Of a DNA stretch of 29,757 bases, positions 25,170 to 29,757 are shown piece after piece. Position numbers and translations under genes: made by a program. This DNA comes from Bacteroidales bacterium (lineage in GTDB: Bacteria; Bacteroidota; Bacteroidia; Bacteroidales; ML635J-15). The notes under the pieces are model-generated. The model did no database searches and was not told the DNA's origin. It saw only the letters and a program-made list of their open reading frames with translations. Position 1 is the stretch's first letter; every line of letters begins with the position of its first letter. The stretch covers positions 1 to 29,757 of the forward strand of contig JALOAQ010000020.1 in assembly GCA_023228725.1 (NCBI GenBank), in the 5' to 3' direction.

Positions 25170-27320
25170 ATGAAAAATTATCAAACCGAACAGATTAGAA
25201 ATATTGCCTTGGTTGGTAACTCCGGTTCAGGGAAAACTATTTTAGCAGAATCAATGTCGCAAATAGGTGGCGTTATTAACCGAAAAGGAGACATAGCAAG
25301 CAAGAATACAGTTTCAGATTATCGTTTAATAGAACAAGAAAATGGTAACTCTTTGTATTCTACGGTAATGTACACAGAAATTAATAACACAAAGATTAAC
25401 ATTTTAGATAATCCAGGTATGGATGATTTTGTTGGTGGCTTAGTTTCATCATTATTTCCTGCCGACATTGCTTTAATGTTAATAAATACTTCAAATGGAA
25501 TAGAGGTAGGTACAGAAATCCATGCTCGTTATGTTGAGAAAACTAATAAGCCAATGATTATTGCAATGAATCACCTTGACCATGAAAAAACAAATTTTGA
25601 AAAAGTTTTTGAATCAATACAAGAAACTTTTGGTGGCAATGCTGTTTTAGCTCAATTTCCTGTAAATGCAGGTGTTGGTTTTAATGCAATAATTGATGTT
25701 ATTACAAACAAAATGTATAGTTTGAAAGGCACAGATATTGAAATTAGCGAAATTCCTGCCGAACATGCCGACCAAGCCGAAGAAATAAAAACCCAACTAA
25801 TAGAAAAAGCTGCCGAAGCTGATGAGTCTTTGATGGAGTTATTTTTTGAAAACGACACATTGACTGAAGAAGAAATGATGAGGGGAATAGCTGCAGGTTT
25901 GCCTCAAAGAGGAATTTTTCCAATATTTTGTATAAATGCAAGAAATGATTTAGGTGTAAAACGCTTAATGGAGTTTATAGCTAATGTTAGTCCTTCTCCT
26001 GAAAAATTGGAATCTCCAGTTAATAAAGAAGGAAATGAAATAAAATGTGATGCAAATGATAAACCATCTTTATTTGTGTTTAAAACTTCTGTAGAAGAGC
26101 ATATTGGTGAAGTTTGTTATTTTAAAGTGCTTAGCGGTACTCTTACCGAAAGTATCGATATGTATAATACCAAAACTAATACAAAAGAAAGACTTTCGAC
26201 CTTATTTGTAAACTCAGGAAAAAATAGAGTGAAAGTTGATAAAATGTTTGCTGGAGATATTGGTGCTACAGTAAAACTTAAAGGAACAAAAACTGGCTCA
26301 ACTTTAGTGGCTCATGGTCAAGATTGGGAAATGCCTGCTATAAACTGGCCTAATCCAAAATATAGAGTGGCAATTAAGGCTGTTAATGATGGTGATGATG
26401 AGAAACTTGGCGAAGCATTAAATAGATTAAAAGACGATGACCAAACAATATTAGTAGAATATTCAAAAGAGTTGAAACAACTAATAGTTCAAGGACAAGG
26501 CGAATATCATTTGAATATTTTAAAATGGCATTTAGATAATCAATTTAAAATTCCAACAGAATTTTTAAAACCAAGAATTCAATATAGAGAAACTATTACA
26601 AAAATTGCCTTTGCTGATTATCGCCATAAAAAACAATCTGGTGGAGCTGGTCAATTTGGAGAAGTACATATGATTATTGAGCCTTATACAGAAGGTATGG
26701 CTGATCCTACTATGTATAAAATTGATGGCAAAGAATATAAAATTTCTGTAAGAGCAAAAGATGAATATAATTTGGATTGGGGTGGAAAATTAGTGTATTA
26801 TAATTGTATAGTTGGAGGTTCTATTGATGCAAGATTTTTACCAGCTATCCTAAAAGGTATAATGGAAAAAATAGAAGAAGGACCATTAACAGGTTCATAT
26901 GCCCGTGATATCAGAGTTTGTATAGTTGACGGGAAAATGCACCCTGTTGATTCTAATGAAATCTCGTTTAAATTAGCAGGACGTAATGCTTTTAGTAATG
27001 CATTTAAAAAAGCAGGTGCAAAAATTATGGAACCTATTTATAATCTTGAAGTTTTAGTTCCTGGAGACAGAATGGGTGATGTGATGAGTGATTTGCAAGG
27101 ACGACGTGCTGTTGTTATGGGAATGAGTAGCGAAAAAGGTTTTGAGAAAATTATGGCAAGAGTACCTTATGCTGAAATGGGAAATTATTCTACCGCACTA
27201 AGGTCAAATACAGGAGGACGTGCTATGTATGAAATGTCCTTCCATGAATACCAACAAGTACCACCAGATGTTCAAGACCAATTACTTAAAGCATACGAAG
27301 CAGAAGATGATGATGAATAA
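25170..27320 (+). CDS. fusA2: Elongation factor G paralog (EF-G2-like) with degenerate GTPase motifs
   Basis: This 716-aa protein has the full EF-G domain order. The G domain starts IALVGNSGSGKT (P-loop 16-23); domain II, domain III, domain IV (RETITKIA, QSGGAGQFGEVH, GKMHPVDSNEISFKLAGR) and domain V (EPIYNLEVLVPGDRMGDVMSDLQGRRA) follow. The GTPase motifs are altered: switch I RGIT is replaced by NGNS (about 58-61), DTPGH reads DNPGM so the catalytic His is Met84, and NKxD reads NHLD (134-137). A Bacteroides EF-G2 paralog that supports translation without GTPase activity has been described; this protein fits that class, although I assign it by motif. Domains IV and V look intact, so ribosome binding and translocation are plausible. 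The C-terminus is acidic (EAEDDDE). It is monocistronic with a strong terminator. Confidence 0.92.
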   Translation: MKNYQTEQIRNIALVGNSGSGKTILAESMSQIGGVINRKGDIASKNTVSDYRLIEQENGNSLYSTVMYTEINNTKINILDNPGMDDFVGGLVSSLFPADIALMLINTSNGIEVGTEIHARYVEKTNKPMIIAMNHLDHEKTNFEKVFESIQETFGGNAVLAQFPVNAGVGFNAIIDVITNKMYSLKGTDIEISEIPAEHADQAEEIKTQLIEKAAEADESLMELFFENDTLTEEEMMRGIAAGLPQRGIFPIFCINARNDLGVKRLMEFIANVSPSPEKLESPVNKEGNEIKCDANDKPSLFVFKTSVEEHIGEVCYFKVLSGTLTESIDMYNTKTNTKERLSTLFVNSGKNRVKVDKMFAGDIGATVKLKGTKTGSTLVAHGQDWEMPAINWPNPKYRVAIKAVNDGDDEKLGEALNRLKDDDQTILVEYSKELKQLIVQGQGEYHLNILKWHLDNQFKIPTEFLKPRIQYRETITKIAFADYRHKKQSGGAGQFGEVHMIIEPYTEGMADPTMYKIDGKEYKISVRAKDEYNLDWGGKLVYYNCIVGGSIDARFLPAILKGIMEKIEEGPLTGSYARDIRVCIVDGKMHPVDSNEISFKLAGRNAFSNAFKKAGAKIMEPIYNLEVLVPGDRMGDVMSDLQGRRAVVMGMSSEKGFEKIMARVPYAEMGNYSTALRSNTGGRAMYEMSFHEYQQVPPDVQDQLLKAYEAEDDDE

Positions 27321-27327
27321 TATAAAT

Positions 27328-27363
27328 AAAAAGAGAGGCGGGGAAAGGACCTCTCTTTTTTTT
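27328..27363. terminator. Strong bidirectional terminator after the EF-G paralog
   Basis: An 11-bp stem AAAAAGAGAGG (27328-27338) / CCTCTCTTTTT (27350-27360) with an 11-nt loop is followed by a T run through 27363; the minus strand also runs into TTTTTATTTA. It lies between the converging genes ending at 27320 and 27386. Confidence 0.92.
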
Positions 27364-27385
27364 GCACAACTATGAAATAAAACTC

Positions 27386-29008
27386 CTAGTGTCTTGCTAA
27401 TTGCACAACACCTCTTTTTTCAATTTTATTTCCTAAACTATCCTCTCCTATTATATTGTAATAATAAACACCGTCAGAAGCGTAGTTGTTTCCATTAATT
27501 CTTCCATCCCAAGACTTATTAATATCATAGCTTTCAAAAATTATTTCGCCTAATTTATTGGAAATATCTATTTTAAACCTAACTAATTCCCCATCATAAT
27601 GAATTACAAATTCGTCATTAATTCCATCTCCATTTGGAGTGAAAATATTTGGTATTCTAAGATTGATTTCAGATATTTCTATAGTTTCTGAATAAGATTT
27701 TTTGCAAGTCTCACTTAAATTAGCTAATAATTCAATTTTATGTGTGCCACTTTTTGAAAAAACGTAATTAAAATTATCAAGCTCCGAAATAATTTTATCA
27801 TCAATTTTCCAAATAAAACTAATATTTTGATTTTGTTCAAAACCTATATCATCAACTTTAGTTTGATTAATAAATTGATAACTATTTTTATTAATTAAAT
27901 CTTTATCAGAAATAAAATATGGACTAATATTTAAACTGTCTGAAATTAACAGGGTATCAGCAATATGGCAAGAATTTGCAAAATCTATTCTAATAAAATA
28001 AATTCCTGAATTAAGATTTGTAAAACGTCCTGTTGTGTTAGTATTTTCGTTATTTAATGTGAAAGAATTTATATTATTAGCATCAGTTAATATTGTTAAA
28101 CTTGCATTAGATTTTGAACATATTTCAGGTATAGTTTGTATTCTATACTTTGGTAATTCTGAAACATTTATTTTTTGTAGTATTTGCTGGCTACAAGTAT
28201 TTTTTTCTAAATTGAATGAAATTATGTTTTCTCCTTGTTTTAAATCTGAAATAATATAAGTTGAATTAGACTTTTTACTAATTTTTAAATTTGTTTTATC
28301 CCAAATAGGTTCTAAATTAGGATTGTTTATATTTATTATTAAATCTTCATTTGGACAAATATTTTCTTTTGAAAAATTGACTTTTGCAAAATTATTATCT
28401 ATAAAATTGATGCTAATGCTGTCTTTGATTTTATTATCAGAATTTAGTTCATTATAATATATGGTATATTTCCCAAAATTATTCGAGCTTATATTTATTC
28501 CTAATTTTGATTTGATTACCGTAATATCTTTTGGTAGTTGCAAAAAGTTTGTATTAGCATCAAAAATTATATCTATTGAATTACCGCATATTGTTGTATC
28601 ATTTGTTTTAAAAATTATTTCATTTTGAATTTCCTTATTTTTAATATTTATGTTTTTGTCCAAATTATTTTGATTAATTATTGGTCTTGAATTATTTTGC
28701 GAATTGCTTGAAATATAATTGTCTGAATTATCATTTTTATGATTTTGTACTTTTTGGTTATTTTCTTTAGTATTATTTGTAATTTGATTTGTGGTTTCAG
28801 TTGTTTTTGTTTTGTTATTTATAAAATATATAGTTGTCAGACTTAGTACTAATATTGTTAAGCCAGCAATCATATGGTATTTATATGTACTGAAAAATCC
28901 TTTTGGTTTTGGATATTTAGCTCTAATTTTCAAAAACACCTCTTCCGAAGGAGTTTCTTGAAAATTCCTCAATTTATTTTTTAATATTTCATCAAATTTT
29001 TCCATCAA
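27386..29008 (-). CDS. Putative anti-sigma factor fused to extracytoplasmic PKD-like and type B T9SS C-terminal domain
   Basis: This 540-aa single-pass membrane protein has an N-terminus (1-44; MMEKFDEILKNKLRNFQETP then SEEVFLKIRAKYP) resembling the short cytoplasmic segments of Bacteroidota anti-sigma factors. A membrane helix (about 45-65, AGLTILVLSLTTIYFI) is followed by a low-complexity Asn/Lys linker to about 130 and by Ig-like and PKD-like domains (FIWKIDDKI ... GTHKIEL). Residues about 450-540 are a gliding-motility-associated C-terminal domain (NIFTPNGDGINDEF ... NKLGEIIFE ... SWDGR ... DGVYYYNIIG). Its start overlaps the ECF sigma gene by 17 bp, so the two are translationally coupled. 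No signal peptidase site is seen, so it should stay membrane-tethered. The anti-sigma role is inferred from topology and position; it could instead be a surface protein that merely shares an operon. Confidence 0.85.
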   Translation of the reverse strand: MMEKFDEILKNKLRNFQETPSEEVFLKIRAKYPKPKGFFSTYKYHMIAGLTILVLSLTTIYFINNKTKTTETTNQITNNTKENNQKVQNHKNDNSDNYISSNSQNNSRPIINQNNLDKNINIKNKEIQNEIIFKTNDTTICGNSIDIIFDANTNFLQLPKDITVIKSKLGINISSNNFGKYTIYYNELNSDNKIKDSISINFIDNNFAKVNFSKENICPNEDLIININNPNLEPIWDKTNLKISKKSNSTYIISDLKQGENIISFNLEKNTCSQQILQKINVSELPKYRIQTIPEICSKSNASLTILTDANNINSFTLNNENTNTTGRFTNLNSGIYFIRIDFANSCHIADTLLISDSLNISPYFISDKDLINKNSYQFINQTKVDDIGFEQNQNISFIWKIDDKIISELDNFNYVFSKSGTHKIELLANLSETCKKSYSETIEISEINLRIPNIFTPNGDGINDEFVIHYDGELVRFKIDISNKLGEIIFESYDINKSWDGRINGNNYASDGVYYYNIIGEDSLGNKIEKRGVVQLARH

Positions 29009-29534
29009 ATCTATTTTTTATAAGTTCTTGTAAGATATCTCTGGCTTTTTTTAGCTGTGAACGACTTGTTTCTTCAGAAATTTGCAAGATTTTAGCAATT
29101 TCAGCATGTTTATAACCTTCAATTACAAATAAGTTAAATATAGTTTTATAACCTATTGGTAATTCGTTTACAATATTCATAATTTCTTTCGTTCGCATTT
29201 GACTTAAAACATCATAATCAAAATTTGTAGTTTTAATTTCAAAATCATCTACTGTTTCAGCCAAATACTTTTTCTTATTATGATAATAAGTAATCGCAGC
29301 ATTTATTGTAAGCTTTCTTATCCAACCTTGAAAAGAACCTTTAAATTCGTAATCATTAATTTTGTTTAAAATTTTTATGAAACAATCTTGCAATAAATCT
29401 TCCGCTTCTTCTTTGTTTCTAGTATATCTTAAACAAATTCCGAAAATCATTGGCGAATATGTTTTATAAAGTTTATCAAAAGCTTTTTTTGATTTTTTTT
29501 GACATTGCCTTATAAGTTTTTCATTATCGTCCAT
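28992..29534 (-). CDS. ECF (sigma-70 family) RNA polymerase sigma factor
   Basis: The 180-aa protein shows sigma region 2 (FDKLYKTYSPMIFGICLRYT, then RNKEEAEDLLQDCFIKI and FKGSFQGWIRKLTINA, about 18-80) and region 4 (about 120-170; LPIGYKTIFNLFVIEGYKHA, then EIAKILQISEETSRSQLKKAR). There is no region 1 or 3, which defines an ECF sigma. The start ATG at 29532-29534 lies very close to an ECF-type promoter, so the leader is short. It is the first gene of a pair whose second gene, overlapping by 17 bp, is a membrane protein with an anti-sigma-like N-terminus. Release or degradation of that partner would be expected to free the sigma factor. Target genes are unknown, but the upstream sequence suggests self-activation. 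Confidence 0.96.
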   Translation of the reverse strand: MDDNEKLIRQCQKKSKKAFDKLYKTYSPMIFGICLRYTRNKEEAEDLLQDCFIKILNKINDYEFKGSFQGWIRKLTINAAITYYHNKKKYLAETVDDFEIKTTNFDYDVLSQMRTKEIMNIVNELPIGYKTIFNLFVIEGYKHAEIAKILQISEETSRSQLKKARDILQELIKNRFDGKI

Positions 29535-29546
29535 TATTTTCTTTTA

Positions 29547-29577
29547 TATAGACAAGATTAATGTCCAAAACGTTGCC
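29547..29577 (-). promoter_or_regulatory. Candidate ECF-type autoregulated promoter
   Basis: The minus strand reads GGCAACGTTTT (29567-29577), then 13 bp, then GTCTATA (29547-29553). An AAC-containing -35 box and a GTC-type -10 box with 18 bp between AAC and GTC are the usual form of ECF promoters. No TAnnTTTG is present. The start would be only a few bases before the sigma factor ATG. Confidence 0.5.
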
Positions 29578-29609
29578 TGAGTTTTTAATTATTTTTAAAT
29601 TATTTTAAA

Positions 29610-29757
29610 TTATTCCCGAATTAAATGCAAAGCTCCATGTAATTCGTAGTTTTTACCATCAAAACCTTGTGCTTTTATAGTGTAATAATACACGCCTGGA
29701 GCTGCTTTTGAACCACCACCAATATTTCCATCCCAGCCAGCTTCATAAGTTTCCCAA
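29610..29757 (-). CDS. C-terminus of a type B T9SS cargo protein (5' part outside window)
   Basis: Only the last 48 residues are in the window, beginning WETYEAGWDGNIGGGSKAAP and continuing GVYYYTIKAQGFDGKNYELH, ending GALHLIRE. This is the end of a gliding-motility-associated C-terminal domain: WDGN, PxGVYYY, and a final strand closing with LIR. The same order closes the proteins at 12319 and 27386. The gene ends 75 bp before the sigma factor start and reads in the same direction, with the ECF promoter in the gap. The function of the missing part cannot be told. Confidence 0.85.
   Translation of the reverse strand, partial: WETYEAGWDGNIGGGSKAAPGVYYYTIKAQGFDGKNYELHGALHLIRE

Noticed and set aside
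27386..29008. Reading the sigma-linked gene as an ordinary T9SS cargo with signal peptide
   Set aside because: The hydrophobic segment starts about 45 residues in, after a charged folded-looking segment, and shows no cleavage site; a membrane-anchored topology fits better, although this is not proven.

Overview
The window is chromosomal DNA of a strongly AT-rich member of the Bacteroidota, probably an uncultured or little-studied lineage. The evidence is type IX secretion (T9SS) C-terminal sorting domains of both type A and type B, SprB repeats, a long GcpE/IspG, the rpmB-rpmG-DUF4295 cluster, an EF-G paralog of the Bacteroides kind, and promoters matching the Bacteroidota form TTTG-N19-TAnnTTTG. 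No tRNA, rRNA, insertion sequence, phage gene or CRISPR array was seen.

Layout: (1) 1-2649, 3' part of a large secreted type A T9SS cargo ending at a bidirectional terminator. (2) 2702-4487, minus strand: a phospholipase D/cardiolipin synthase-like enzyme, then a ribosomal cluster (L28, L33, a 51-aa DUF4295 protein) with its own promoter and terminator. (3) 4749-9984, minus: a secreted three-unit lamin-tail-domain protein followed 22 bp later by ispG. (4) 10158-12029, minus: a membrane-bound TPR protein with a LuxR-like helix-turn-helix, probably starting later than the longest reading frame. (5) 12319-17141, minus: a two-gene operon of a small secreted protein and a 1425-aa SprB-repeat/PKD surface protein with a type B sorting domain. 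(6) 17302-18501, plus: a lipoprotein of unknown function behind a textbook promoter, converging with zero spacing on (7) 18502-23452, minus: an operon of a GtrB-like glycosyltransferase, a membrane-anchored protein with two jelly-roll-like modules and a VCBS-like motif, and a GH16-like lipoprotein; a Wzx-like flippase (23532-24974) lies just upstream. (8) 25170-27320, plus: an EF-G paralog with a degraded GTPase centre. (9) 27386-29534, minus: an ECF sigma factor overlapping a membrane protein that joins an anti-sigma-like cytoplasmic N-terminus to an extracytoplasmic type B sorting domain. (10) 29610-29757, minus: the C-terminus of another type B cargo.

The common theme is the cell envelope and surface: several T9SS cargo proteins, a glycan export/assembly group, and two membrane-spanning regulators. 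The most unusual element is the sigma/putative anti-sigma pair, whose regulator carries what looks like a T9SS sorting domain. It may connect secretion or surface status to transcription; that is inference. None of the T9SS core machinery is in the window.
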